Positions 1 to 8,475 of a stretch of 64,000 bases of DNA are shown piece by piece. The position numbers were made by a program, and so were the translations under genes. The stretch comes from Rickettsiales bacterium (GTDB lineage Bacteria; Pseudomonadota; Alphaproteobacteria; Rickettsiales; UBA998): NCBI GenBank assembly GCA_024304995.1, contig JAMWZD010000003.1, forward strand, positions 186,001-250,000, given 5' to 3'. The first letter of the stretch is position 1; the number at the start of each line of letters is the position of its first letter. A model generated the notes under the pieces. That model did not search any database. It was not told where the DNA came from and saw only the letters and a program-made list of their open reading frames with translations.

Positions 1-1
1 A

Positions 2-2890
2 GCTAAATACAGTATTTTTATTTTTGGTGATGCTGGAGAGAATGTCTCTTTGCAAAATAATAACGGATATTCTGATAACGTAATTTTAAATGCAGATGGG
101 TTTGCTTCTGTAGTCGTTCCCAATACGGAAGATATGTCTGGTACTGGAATTAATAATCAGGGCATCACCATTTCCTCTGATAGTGAAATTTCAGCTTATC
201 TGTCTAGCAGAGAAAGCGCGTCCACTGATCTATCTATTATATTTGATAAAGAATCACTTGGCACAAAATATCTTCTGGCATCAAATGACGGAACGTTGTT
301 TGACGGGGGGCAATTTTCTGCACAGGCAACTGAAGATAATACTACTCTGACTATCACATTTCCAAATGGTGACGTGATTACAAAAATTCTGGATGATGGG
401 GAATCATTCAAATATTCTACAAAAACGGGTGACCCCGATACAACATTCAGTGGCAATGTGGATCTGACAGGAACTATCATTGAGTCATCTTCACCAGTCG
501 CGGTGTTTAGTGGTCACGGCTGCACTAATGTTGGAATAGGTTTTTGTGATCATATTATTGAACAGATGCCTGCCGTTGAAAATCTTTCAACAGAATATGT
601 TGTAGGTGAATCTTTTAGCCCGAGCGGTTTGGGAAATAATCTGATTCGTGTAGTCGCTGGAGAAGATGCAACTGATATTACTATTGATGGAGTGGTTGTA
701 GCTACGCTGGATGCAGGGCAATTTCATGAGTTTACATTATCTGAAAATGCAGAGATTATTAACAGCTCTAAACCCACACTAGTCGCACAGTATCTGCAAG
801 GGGCAACGACTGCAGGAGAAGGTGACCCTGCAATGATGTTTGTGCCAGGAAAGGATGCGTGGCTATCTTCCTACAGGCTTGCAACCCCTGTAGATGCTGA
901 TGCATTTGAAACCAATCTTCTTAATATTATCATTCCAACGGCTGCGCTGCCAACATTGCAAATCAATGGTGTGGATGTAGATGACACCTTGTTCACGCCT
1001 GTTGATGGTTCGGATTTAAGTGTCGGTAACGTGCCAATCGATCCAGGTATTGTAGAAATTGATGCTAGCGAAAACTTCCAGACTTCTATTTTCGGATTTG
1101 ACAGTTTTGATTCTTACCTGACCTTTGGTGCAGCGACATTTGCAGGAGGAGTGTCCAATGTGCCGCCTGTTGCAGTGGATGATATGGGGGCAGATTTTAC
1201 TACGGACGAAGCAACAACGCTGTTGACTCCATCTATTCTTGCAAATGACAGTGATGCGAATGCAGATGATACAATCAGCATTGTTGAAATTAACGGTGCG
1301 TCTGCTAATTTTGACATGGACATTAATCTGCCATCTGGCGCGATTTTGAATGTGGGTGAAGATGGTGAGCTGGGCTATGTGCCAAACGGCGCATTTGACA
1401 CGCTGGAAGCAGGCGAAACTGCAACAGACAGCTTCACATATACTATTTCTGATGGCGAGGAAATAGACACTGCTACAGTCACTTTCACTATTAACGGCAT
1501 TTCTGAGGATGACACAACGCCCCCTCCTGTGGATGGAGCGATTAACGGCACAGAAGGAGATGACGTGCTGAAAGGCGATAATAATCCAAATGAAATTAAT
1601 GGTTTTGGCGGTGACGATGTGATTATCGGACGGCACGCAGAGGACACTATTAATGGCGGTGACGGGGATGACTTTATCGCAGGTCAGGCATCTGGTGATA
1701 TTCTGACAGGTGGAGAAGGCAATGATGTATTTATCTATCGTCTGGAAAAAGACAGTCGTGAATCCACTGGCGTAGATAAAATCACTGATTTTACACAGGG
1801 CGAAGACAAAATTGATCTTGCTGCATTAGGGGTTAGTAGCCTGTCTATGCTGGATATTGAATCTGATGGAACAGATACTATTATTATGTTCGGTCAGTTT
1901 AAATTATGTCTCTCAGGTGATTATACATTAACAGATGATGATTTCATTTTTGGCATGAGTGATGCGATAAACGGCACAGACGGCAACGACATTCTGAAAG
2001 GTGATAATGAGCCGAATGAAATGAACGGCTTTGGTGGTGATGATGTGATTATCGGCCGTTTGGGAGAAGACACAATTGATGGCGGTGACGGGGATGACCT
2101 GATTGCTGGTCAGGCATCTGGTGATATTCTGACAGGCGGTGCGGGAATGGATGTGTTTGCTTATTCCAACATCAAGGATTCGCGTGAATCCACTGGCGTG
2201 GACAAAATTACTGACTTCATGCAGGGGGAAGACAAAATTGACCTTTCTGCACTGGGTGTCACCAGCCTGTCTGACCTGACAGTTCAGACGGATGGCAGTG
2301 AAACCAACATAATTTTTGGTGATTTCAAACTTTGCCTGAATGGTGATTTTGAAATGACTGAAGATGATTTTATCTTCGGGGATGCACCATTTCTTGCCTT
2401 GAATGGCACAAATGGCAATGACACGTTGAAGGGTGGCAATGACGCTGAACTCATCAGTGGTTTTGAAGGAGACGATCAGCTTTATGGACGCAACGGCAGT
2501 GACACACTGCTCGGAGGTGAAGGAAATGATCTTCTTGCAGGGCAAAATGGTGAAGATGTTCTGGTTGGCGGTCTTGGTATGGATACGCTGATAGGTGGCG
2601 CGAAAGCAGATATATTCAAATATATGTCCACTGCAGAAAGCCAGCTTTCAACAAACATGGTTGACCTTATCAGTGACTTTGAAATCGGCACAGACACAGT
2701 AGATGTATCCATGATTGGCATTATGATGCTGACCACAGATGCTGTTTCTGGCGCGGATGCGCTTCGTCTGGAATATGACGCGGTGGAGAATGTCACATTA
2801 GCGATTAGTGACGGGGCTGATTTTGCAGTAAAATTCAGCGGAGATGTGTCTGGCACATTGAGTGATAGCGATTTTGCATTTGCGGCGTAA
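2..2890 (+). CDS. RTX surface protein with IgGFc-binding-like N-terminal region (5' partial)
   Basis: The reading frame is open to the left edge, so the N-terminus and any secretion or sorting signal there are missing; about 963 residues are visible. The first ~370 visible residues resemble the IgGFc-binding protein N-terminal family, with the region around SPVAVFSGHGCTNVG and HIIEQMPAVENLSTEYVV typical of it. A cadherin/VCBS-like domain follows (PPVAVDDMGADFTTDEATTL, then an SFTYTISDGEE strand). The C-terminal half is RTX: nonapeptide GGxGxDxΦ calcium-binding repeats in three modules, each with a DKITDF.QGEDKIDL peptidase-M10-type segment. It ends DSDFAFAA, as in type I secreted RTX proteins. 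No HlyB/HlyD/TolC genes are in view. Likely secreted, calcium-stabilised adhesin or S-layer-like protein; the binding target is not visible. Confidence 0.85.
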   Translation, partial: AKYSIFIFGDAGENVSLQNNNGYSDNVILNADGFASVVVPNTEDMSGTGINNQGITISSDSEISAYLSSRESASTDLSIIFDKESLGTKYLLASNDGTLFDGGQFSAQATEDNTTLTITFPNGDVITKILDDGESFKYSTKTGDPDTTFSGNVDLTGTIIESSSPVAVFSGHGCTNVGIGFCDHIIEQMPAVENLSTEYVVGESFSPSGLGNNLIRVVAGEDATDITIDGVVVATLDAGQFHEFTLSENAEIINSSKPTLVAQYLQGATTAGEGDPAMMFVPGKDAWLSSYRLATPVDADAFETNLLNIIIPTAALPTLQINGVDVDDTLFTPVDGSDLSVGNVPIDPGIVEIDASENFQTSIFGFDSFDSYLTFGAATFAGGVSNVPPVAVDDMGADFTTDEATTLLTPSILANDSDANADDTISIVEINGASANFDMDINLPSGAILNVGEDGELGYVPNGAFDTLEAGETATDSFTYTISDGEEIDTATVTFTINGISEDDTTPPPVDGAINGTEGDDVLKGDNNPNEINGFGGDDVIIGRHAEDTINGGDGDDFIAGQASGDILTGGEGNDVFIYRLEKDSRESTGVDKITDFTQGEDKIDLAALGVSSLSMLDIESDGTDTIIMFGQFKLCLSGDYTLTDDDFIFGMSDAINGTDGNDILKGDNEPNEMNGFGGDDVIIGRLGEDTIDGGDGDDLIAGQASGDILTGGAGMDVFAYSNIKDSRESTGVDKITDFMQGEDKIDLSALGVTSLSDLTVQTDGSETNIIFGDFKLCLNGDFEMTEDDFIFGDAPFLALNGTNGNDTLKGGNDAELISGFEGDDQLYGRNGSDTLLGGEGNDLLAGQNGEDVLVGGLGMDTLIGGAKADIFKYMSTAESQLSTNMVDLISDFEIGTDTVDVSMIGIMMLTTDAVSGADALRLEYDAVENVTLAISDGADFAVKFSGDVSGTLSDSDFAFAA
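1541..2398 (+). repeat. two tandem ~142-144-residue RTX modules inside the first gene
   Basis: Module 1 (1541-1966) and module 2 (1967-2398) code for near-identical stretches: INGTxGxDxLKGDNxPNE, then GFGGDDVIIGR, then AGQASGDILTGG, then DSRESTGVDKITDF. The third module (2399 to the stop) is much more diverged. The two units probably arose by an in-frame duplication, which lets this protein change length by recombination. Confidence 0.85.
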
Positions 2891-2902
2891 TTTCTAAGCA
2901 TT

Positions 2903-2940
2903 AAAAAAGGGCGCGTAATAATGTACGCGCCCTTTTTTTT
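2903..2940. terminator. bidirectional intrinsic terminator
   Basis: A perfect 9-base-pair stem, GGGCGCGTA (2909-2917) with TACGCGCCC (2924-2932), closes a six-base loop. It is preceded by six A and followed by at least eight T, so it can stop transcripts from both sides: the RTX gene ending at 2890 and the minus-strand ohr gene ending at 2958. Confidence 0.92.
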
Positions 2941-2957
2941 TGCAGATAGATCTGGCT

Positions 2958-3389
2958 TTACACGCTGGTGTTCAGCGTCACATCCACATTGTTGCGAGTC
3001 GCATTCGAATATGGGCAAACAACATGCGCTTTTTCGACCAGTGAATCCAGCGTTTCTTTTTCCATACCTGCTGCATGAATGGTCAGAGCCACTTTGAGCG
3101 CAAAGCCAGTTGCAATTTTTCCAATGCTCACTTCACCCGTTACAGAGGTGTCTTCAGGGAGAGTTTCTTTCTCCTTTCCTGCCACATGTTTAAGAGCGCC
3201 CAGAAAACATGCACTATAGCCTGCTGCAAACAGCTGCTCAGGGTTTGTGCCTTTGCCGTCATCTCCGCCCAGCCCTTTTGGCGTGGAAAGATCAACTGAC
3301 AGGCGACCATCATCAGACTTTGCATGTCCTGCACGTCCGCCCTGTGCGGTTGCTTTGGCGGTATATAAAATTGGTTCTGGTTTATCCAT
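2958..3389 (-). CDS. ohr: organic hydroperoxide resistance protein (Ohr/OsmC family)
   Basis: Thiol peroxidase that reduces organic hydroperoxides in the cytoplasm, normally recharged by lipoylated proteins. The 143-residue protein matches Ohr in length and carries both reactive cysteines: GYSACFLGAL in the middle and HVVCPYSNATRNN near the C-terminus; the GLGGDDGKGTNPEQLFAAGY stretch is the Ohr signature. I start it at the ATG at 3389 because AAGGAG lies seven bases upstream; an in-frame TTG six bases earlier is too close to that site. lipA, which makes the lipoyl cofactor, is at 33.0-34.0 kb, not adjacent. No OhrR repressor gene is seen next to it. Confidence 0.93.
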   Translation of the reverse strand: MDKPEPILYTAKATAQGGRAGHAKSDDGRLSVDLSTPKGLGGDDGKGTNPEQLFAAGYSACFLGALKHVAGKEKETLPEDTSVTGEVSIGKIATGFALKVALTIHAAGMEKETLDSLVEKAHVVCPYSNATRNNVDVTLNTSV

Positions 3390-3456
3390 GTTCAAACTCC
3401 TTGTTTCATCTGATTCATACCGTAATTCGTATGATATAAATTAGATATAAGGGAGT

Positions 3457-4095
3457 TTAGTCACCTTTTGCGATGGGGAGAACAGACTGAAGGTTCTGAC
3501 CACTATCTTCACTGGTTACAGGCGTTTTGCGAGGGCGACCACGGCGTTTTTTTGGCGCTTCAGAAGTTTCTTTCGGTTCATCTGAAATCGTTTCTTCTAT
3601 TTCTTTGGCAGCTACTTCAATTTCTTTTTGCGTGTCCGTTTTTGCATCATCATCTTTTTTGTTTATAGAGGTGCGAGGCTTGCGCGCAATGCGTTTGCGC
3701 TGCGGTTTTTTTTCTGATGGTTCTGAATCCGCTTCTGTGTCCTGCACATCGTTATCGTCTGAATCATCTGCATCATCTGAATGTTGCCTGTCCTGCTGCT
3801 GACCTGATTTTTCTTCATCACGTTTGCGCTGCTGCTCTTCCGCCAGATTGATAATGCGGGTATAATGATCTGCATGTTGCATGTAATATTCTGCTTCCAC
3901 GCGATCACCCGCCTGACGGGCATTTTTTGCCAGATCGTTATATTTGGTCTGCTGGTTTTGTGCATGACGTTTTTGCTGCGGTGACACATTGTCGTTTTCA
4001 CCATTATAGCTGCGTCCCTGATGCTGGTTGCGTCCACCTTTATAGTTTCGGTTATTTTTATTGTTATAATTCTTACGATTATTATTTTGACGCAT
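3457..4095 (-). CDS. DUF4167 domain protein
   Basis: A 212-residue, highly polar protein. The first ~35 residues are rich in Asn, Arg, Gly and Tyr (RNNNRKNYNNKNN-like composition), followed by the conserved DUF4167 block QQTKYNDLAKNARQAGDR and AEYYMQHADHYTRI. The C-terminal half is low-complexity, acidic then Lys/Arg/Pro-rich with an RKKRRGRPRKTP-like AT-hook pattern. Known only from Alphaproteobacteria and commonly placed right behind prmC, as here (25-base gap). The basic and Asn/Gly-rich segments suggest nucleic-acid or ribosome contact; that is inference. It is likely co-transcribed with prfA and prmC. Confidence 0.88.
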   Translation of the reverse strand: MRQNNNRKNYNNKNNRNYKGGRNQHQGRSYNGENDNVSPQQKRHAQNQQTKYNDLAKNARQAGDRVEAEYYMQHADHYTRIINLAEEQQRKRDEEKSGQQQDRQHSDDADDSDDNDVQDTEADSEPSEKKPQRKRIARKPRTSINKKDDDAKTDTQKEIEVAAKEIEETISDEPKETSEAPKKRRGRPRKTPVTSEDSGQNLQSVLPIAKGD

Positions 4096-4120
4096 CGAGT
4101 ATCAGTTCCTTTTTTTCACA

Positions 4121-4984
4121 TCAGTTTGCTAACTTAAATGCCAAAATACGAATAATGCCGCCGAGATCACGCCAGTGTTTTTCAAAGTGAAAACCCTGAT
4201 TTTCTGCAAGCGCAACCACCTGATCATGCTGCCCGTGACCAATTTCACAAACAAACCATCCATCTGGTTTGAGAATGTTCTGGCATATCGTAAATAGCTG
4301 TTTATAAGCATCCAGTCCTGATTTGCCACCGTCAAGTGCCGCTTTGGGGTCATATATCTTCACGTCATCCATTAAATGATCAATGTCGTCTGTAGGGATA
4401 TATGGCGGATTGCTTATAATAACATCATATAGCACGCCTGCGTTGATTGTCCACCCTAAATTCCAGTCATGCTGGTGAAAAGCCGCACGATGACTAAGAT
4501 TTAAGCATTTTGCATTTTCCTGCGCAATCAATAATGCCTCGGCTGACTGGTCTATCGCAGTGCCTGTTGCATGTGGAAATTCGCGCAACGCTGAAAGCAA
4601 AAGGCAGCCCGTGCCTGTGCCGCAATCCAGAATATGATACGGTTTTTTTCGGTCAGGATGCAGTTCCAGCAAGGCTTCAATCAACCATTCGCTGTCTGGT
4701 CGTGGGTCTAGCGTGTCTTTGCTGGTGATGAAATCATCCTTCCAGAACGGCTTGCTGCCGATGATCTTGGCAATCGGTTCACCTGCTTCACGGCGGGCAA
4801 TGAATGCGCTTAACTGTTGTTGTTCCGTTTCATTCAGCGCAATGGGTGAACGCTTAATATATTCCTCAGCGCTGATGCCAAGCACATGCTGCACAAGCAG
4901 GCGTTTTTCAAGCGGGGGGAGGGGCAAGAGGTATTTATCCCTGCTCAGCCAGTTCTGCCAGGCGTTCGGCTTCATCTGCTGCAA
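4121..4984 (-). CDS. prmC: release factor glutamine methyltransferase PrmC
   Basis: Transfers a methyl group from S-adenosylmethionine to the Gln of the GGQ loop of release factors. The 287-residue protein has the all-helical N-terminal domain ([23 protein letters not shown]), the SAM site [16 protein letters not shown], and the catalytic NPPY motif in [15 protein letters not shown]. It overlaps the 3' end of prfA, its substrate gene, by 50 bases, so translation of the two is probably coupled. An internal ATG at 4975 is a second possible start, also inside prfA. Confidence 0.95.
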   Translation of the reverse strand: MQQMKPNAWQNWLSRDKYLLPLPPLEKRLLVQHVLGISAEEYIKRSPIALNETEQQQLSAFIARREAGEPIAKIIGSKPFWKDDFITSKDTLDPRPDSEWLIEALLELHPDRKKPYHILDCGTGTGCLLLSALREFPHATGTAIDQSAEALLIAQENAKCLNLSHRAAFHQHDWNLGWTINAGVLYDVIISNPPYIPTDDIDHLMDDVKIYDPKAALDGGKSGLDAYKQLFTICQNILKPDGWFVCEIGHGQHDQVVALAENQGFHFEKHWRDLGGIIRILAFKLAN

Positions 4985-6023
4985 TTAGCGCATCAATCAT
5001 TTCATCCAATCCATCACCTGCCAGTAACGAATCCAGCTTGTAAAGTGTCAGGTTGATGCGGTGGTCTGAGACGCGCCCTTGCGGAAAGTTATAGGTGCGG
5101 ATGCGTTCGGAGCGATCTCCCGTTCCCACTTGCAGCTTTCGCGCTTCGGAACGTTCAGAATCCACTTTTGCACGCTCGGCTTCGTAAATGCGTGAACGCA
5201 GCACGCGCATGGCTTTTGCGCGGTTTTTATGCTGCGATTTTTCATCCTGCTGCTGCACGGTGATGCCTGTAGGAATATGCACAATGCGCACGGCGGAATC
5301 TGTTGTATTTACAGACTGCCCCCCTGGGCCAGAGGCGCGGAATACATCAATCCGCAAATCTTTTTCCTCAATCTGAATGTCCACTTCCTCCGCTTCAGGA
5401 AGCACAGCCACCGTGGCGGCTGATGTGTGAATCCGTCCGCTGGTTTCTGTGACAGGCACGCGCTGCACGCGATGCACGCCAGATTCAAATTTCAGGCGAC
5501 CAAATGCGCCTTTGCCGTTGATGTTTGCGCTGGCTTCTTTAATGCCGCCAACGCCTGTTTCAGAATAAGAGATGGTTTCAAAGCTATAGCCGTGAATTTC
5601 GGCGTAGCGTTGATACATGCGGTAAAGTTCACCTGCGAACAGTCCAGCTTCATCTCCCCCTGTGCCTGCGCGCACTTCTAAAATCACGTTACGACCATCA
5701 TCCTTATCTTTCGGAAGTAATGCGCGCTGCACTTCATCTTCCAGTTTTGGGATAAGTTTTTCCAGCTCGTATTTTTCTTCCTTAAACATGGTTTTCATGT
5801 CTGCATCCGCAGCGGGGTCTTTCAAGACTGCGTTTGCATCCTTCAATTCTTTCTGCGCCATCTGCAGGCTGAGAATGGTTTCCACCACATCACCCAGCTC
5901 GGAATATTCACGGCTGATATTCGCATATTCATTGCCACATGCAGCAGGGTCTGCCAGCTTGTCTCCAAGCATTTTATGGCGATCTAATATAGCGGTGAGT
6001 TTTTCAGGGGCGATTTGGGGCAT
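4935..6023 (-). CDS. prfA: peptide chain release factor 1
   Basis: Reads UAA and UAG stop codons and triggers peptide release. The 362-residue protein has normal RF1 length. It shows the GGQ loop in [18 protein letters not shown], the RF1 region [20 protein letters not shown] and the [14 protein letters not shown]-terminal block. It is followed by prmC with a 50-base overlap. UAG is used as a real stop by several genes here (for example fliL, cheR and mgtE), which fits an intact RF1 and bears on the interrupted gene at 63.6 kb. Confidence 0.97.
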   Translation of the reverse strand: MPQIAPEKLTAILDRHKMLGDKLADPAACGNEYANISREYSELGDVVETILSLQMAQKELKDANAVLKDPAADADMKTMFKEEKYELEKLIPKLEDEVQRALLPKDKDDGRNVILEVRAGTGGDEAGLFAGELYRMYQRYAEIHGYSFETISYSETGVGGIKEASANINGKGAFGRLKFESGVHRVQRVPVTETSGRIHTSAATVAVLPEAEEVDIQIEEKDLRIDVFRASGPGGQSVNTTDSAVRIVHIPTGITVQQQDEKSQHKNRAKAMRVLRSRIYEAERAKVDSERSEARKLQVGTGDRSERIRTYNFPQGRVSDHRINLTLYKLDSLLAGDGLDEMIDALIAADEAERLAELAEQG

Positions 6024-6033
6024 GGGGCTTTAG

Positions 6034-6068
6034 GGGTTAGTTATTAGTTATTAGTCATTAGGGTTTAG
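6034..6068. repeat. five heptamer repeats between hisS and prfA
   Basis: Five seven-base units in a row: GGGTTAG, TTATTAG, TTATTAG, TCATTAG, GGTTTAG. They fill the short gap upstream of the prfA start at 6023. On the coding (minus) strand this gives a CTAA-rich leader. May only be a slippage-prone spacer. Confidence 0.6.
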
Positions 6069-6100
6069 ATTTTAAGTAATTCTTTGTGTAAAACAATTAG

Positions 6101-7360
6101 TTAGGTATTATGTTTAATATAGTCGGCAAAATCCTTTTCTATAGCTGTGCTTAATTCTTTTATTTTAAAAGTTTTTTCCTGATATTCATTGTCGCTGATA
6201 ATTGAGCAATGGGTAGCATTCATGGATTCTGCTTTTTTAAAGGCTTTGCCAATATTCTTTATGTTTAAAATTTCCGCTTTTTTTCCACTTAATCTTAAGG
6301 CGTCTGATATTGTAAATGCAGCCTTAATGTAATCTGGATTAGTAACATTAATAATATAAAGTTCTGGTTTTGTTATTTCTGCGTGCTGCGAATGTTCGAA
6401 TATAAGCATTAATCGTTCAACGCCTGAAGCCCACCCTATGCCAGATACCGCAGATCCACCCATTTGTTCGACTAATTTATCATAACGACCACCAGCAAGC
6501 ACGGTGGCTTGTGAACCCAGCAAATCAGATGTAAATTCAAACACGGTGTGAGAATAATAATCCAATCCGCGGACGAGACGGGGAGAAACTTTGTAATTAC
6601 AGTTTAAATCATCCAGTAAATTTTTCACTGTTTCAAACCAGTGCTGAGACGTTGCATTCAAACACTCTTCGAAGTTTGGCGCATCTTTAACAATTTCTCT
6701 GTCTTCAACTTGTTTGGAATCTAATATTCGCAGTGGATTTTTCTCTAATCTAATCTGGCTTTCTTCCGACAAATCGTTTTTGTGCTTAGTGAAATATTCC
6801 ACTAACGCTGCACGATACGCATCACGGCTTTCATCGTCACCTAATGTGTTTAATTCAAGTGTGATGTGATTATTGTAGGTGTCTTCACCAAGCAATGTTT
6901 TCAAAAATTGCTGCGCACATAATATGCTTTCCACATCATGCCACGGCGCATCTGCGCCTAAACATTCTATGCCTACCTGATGAAACTGGCGCTGCCGTCC
7001 TTTTTGAGGACGCTCATAACGAAAGGCGGGTCCTGCGTAAAATGCTTTAAATGGCAGTTTTTGTGTGTAACCATTGCTTATAAATGCCCGCACAATGGCT
7101 GCGGTGAATTCTGGGCGTAGTGTGATGCTTTCTCCGCCTCTGTCTTCAAACGTATAGGTCTCTTTGCTGACTACATCAGACGTATCACCTAAGGAACGAT
7201 GAAACACATCTGAGAATTCAAAAATAGGCGTTTGCATTTCGTCATAGCCATACAGATCAGCCGTGTGACGTGCTGTGTCCACAATATGGCGGAACAGGCG
7301 CATATCATCGCCAATTAAATCGTGCGTGCCGCGAACGGATTGTATGTATTTTTTGCTCAT
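6101..7360 (-). CDS. hisS: histidyl-tRNA synthetase
   Basis: Class II aminoacyl-tRNA synthetase that charges tRNA-His. The 419 residues are the usual length. N-terminal motif 1 region SVRGTHDLIGDDM, motif 2 around FKAFYAGPAFRYERPQKGRQ, the histidine-binding RGLDYYSHTVFEF and motif 3 SGIGWASGVERLML are all present, followed by an anticodon-binding domain. The C-terminal third is AT-rich compared with prfA. It sits in a minus-strand block between the XRE regulator and prfA, with about 57-77 bases on each side. Confidence 0.97.
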   Translation of the reverse strand: MSKKYIQSVRGTHDLIGDDMRLFRHIVDTARHTADLYGYDEMQTPIFEFSDVFHRSLGDTSDVVSKETYTFEDRGGESITLRPEFTAAIVRAFISNGYTQKLPFKAFYAGPAFRYERPQKGRQRQFHQVGIECLGADAPWHDVESILCAQQFLKTLLGEDTYNNHITLELNTLGDDESRDAYRAALVEYFTKHKNDLSEESQIRLEKNPLRILDSKQVEDREIVKDAPNFEECLNATSQHWFETVKNLLDDLNCNYKVSPRLVRGLDYYSHTVFEFTSDLLGSQATVLAGGRYDKLVEQMGGSAVSGIGWASGVERLMLIFEHSQHAEITKPELYIINVTNPDYIKAAFTISDALRLSGKKAEILNIKNIGKAFKKAESMNATHCSIISDNEYQEKTFKIKELSTAIEKDFADYIKHNT

Positions 7361-7417
7361 AATGGAATCTCGGCTGCAAATTAGCGCAAGAGTCTTAATG
7401 AGTAAAGTGTAATATGG

Positions 7418-7828
7418 TTAGTGATGGTCTGTCTCTGCCATAGAGCGGAGCAGATCATAGAATTTGCGGCGGACTTTTTCGTCTTTAATGCTGTAATAAG
7501 AACGTACCAGATCCAGCGTTTCCTTACTGCTCATCACGTCATGCTCAAAAGGCGTTTCTTCATCCGCCATGCCTTGCACATGGTAGTTGCTGCTGGTATC
7601 TTCTGATTGCTCATACCCTTCAAAAAAATAGGAAATGGGCACATTCAGAATTTTGGCAAAATCATAAAGTCGGCTGGAACCCATGCGGTTCACACCGCGT
7701 TCATATTTCTGAATCTGCTGAAAGGTCACCCCTACGGCTTTGCCGATAGTATCTTGCGACATGCCGAGCATCACGCGTCGTGTACGCAGCTTCGCGCCAG
7801 CAAAAATATCTACAGGATGTGAGGTCAT
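7418..7828 (-). CDS. XRE/Cro-type transcriptional regulator (alphaproteobacterial type)
   Basis: 136 residues with a helix-turn-helix in the first half (RRVMLGMSQDTIGKAVGVTF, then QQIQKYERGVNR) and the conserved PISYFFEGYEQ segment, followed by a short C-terminal region ending in VRRKFYDLLRSMA. This is the small Cro/C1-like family common in Alphaproteobacteria near metK, which lies 650 bases away on the other strand. No ligand-binding domain is seen. An inverted repeat upstream (7848-7875) suggests autoregulation. It is the first gene of the minus-strand run that continues into hisS and prfA. Confidence 0.9.
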   Translation of the reverse strand: MTSHPVDIFAGAKLRTRRVMLGMSQDTIGKAVGVTFQQIQKYERGVNRMGSSRLYDFAKILNVPISYFFEGYEQSEDTSSNYHVQGMADEETPFEHDVMSSKETLDLVRSYYSIKDEKVRRKFYDLLRSMAETDHH

Positions 7829-7847
7829 ATCGTTCCTTTCTTAAAAT

Positions 7848-7875
7848 ATATTAGCTTATTAGTATTTGCTAATAT
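7848..7875. promoter_or_regulatory. candidate operator upstream of the XRE gene
   Basis: Perfect eight-base inverted repeat ATATTAGC (7848-7855) and GCTAATAT (7868-7875). An extra ATTAG half-site lies inside the spacer (7858-7862), itself paired with CTAAT at 7869-7873, and another TATTAG follows near 7887. The cluster starts about 20 bases upstream of the XRE start codon, where a repressor site for autoregulation would lie. The symmetry is direct observation; the function is inferred. Confidence 0.5.
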
Positions 7876-8008
7876 TTATTGTATTTATATTAGTAAATGC
7901 ACATATAAGTTGCATTATATTAACCTTTATAGCTCATTAATGTTTCAATGTCACGCACTTTTTAAAGTATATCAGTGTTTTTTCGCATCACTTCCAGAGG
8001 TTTATAGC

Positions 8009-8419
8009 ATGTCATATAATACATCAAACCGTAAAAACAATAGGTGTATGCGTATGGATAATGAATCCTATTCAAGTTTAAAAAATTACATTCTGCAATC
8101 TACCAGAGAGTTAGAACGCAATTTACTAGAATCTATAAATGATATTGAACAACAGCAGCAACAAACTAGTTTTAGAGGGGCTGGAAATAGTGTTGAATCT
8201 GTTTTTGAACGTGCAATTGATGACATTCCAAGAAATATATTCAGCAGGCGCAACCTGACGCTGGAACAATTAGGACGCTCAGTGTTGAGAAAGGCAGGGC
8301 GTTCCGTAGGCACAGATATTGGCAGTGCGGTCGGAAGTGTGTTATTTGGCTCAGCGACCAAAACACCACTAAGCCCGCAGCAATTCCGCAACGACATTTT
8401 AAGCAGTTTGTTTAAATAA
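8009..8419 (+). CDS. hypothetical protein, glycine-rich C-terminus
   Basis: 136 residues with no family I recognise. I start it at the ATG at 8009 because AGAGG lies eight bases upstream; the frame is open further up but has no such site. The N-terminal half is polar and Gln-rich (NDIEQQQQQTS). The C-terminal half holds LGRSVLRKAGRSVGTDIGSA and a GSVLFGSATK stretch, a glycine/serine-spaced segment that may insert in or lie on a membrane. It ends 56 bases before metK and could share its transcript. Similar Gly-rich segments occur in the orphans at 37.6, 56.3 and 56.6 kb. Confidence 0.7.
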   Translation: MSYNTSNRKNNRCMRMDNESYSSLKNYILQSTRELERNLLESINDIEQQQQQTSFRGAGNSVESVFERAIDDIPRNIFSRRNLTLEQLGRSVLRKAGRSVGTDIGSAVGSVLFGSATKTPLSPQQFRNDILSSLFK

Positions 8420-8429
8420 TGGTAAGAAC

Positions 8430-8445
8430 GCATCTTTATAGGTGC
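8430..8445 (+). promoter_or_regulatory. small hairpin in the metK leader
   Basis: GCATCT (8430-8435) pairs with AGGTGC (8440-8445), allowing one G-T pair, around a four-base loop, 30 bases before the metK start. The only purine-rich site, AGGG at 8456-8459, is 16 bases from the ATG, which is long. metK is often under riboswitch control in Alphaproteobacteria, but I could not match this leader to a known SAM-binding fold. Confidence 0.25.
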
Positions 8446-8475
8446 AAATGGCAGCAGGGCTGATATAAATGCAGC

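Noticed and set aside
1016-2545. Long minus-strand frames opposite the first RTX gene
   Set aside because: They mirror the biased codons of the repeats, contain no domain pattern, and lie wholly inside a well-supported gene.
8420-8475. SAM riboswitch before metK
   Set aside because: Only a six-pair hairpin was found in the 56-base leader; I could not place a known SAM-binding fold, so it is listed only as a weak leader feature.
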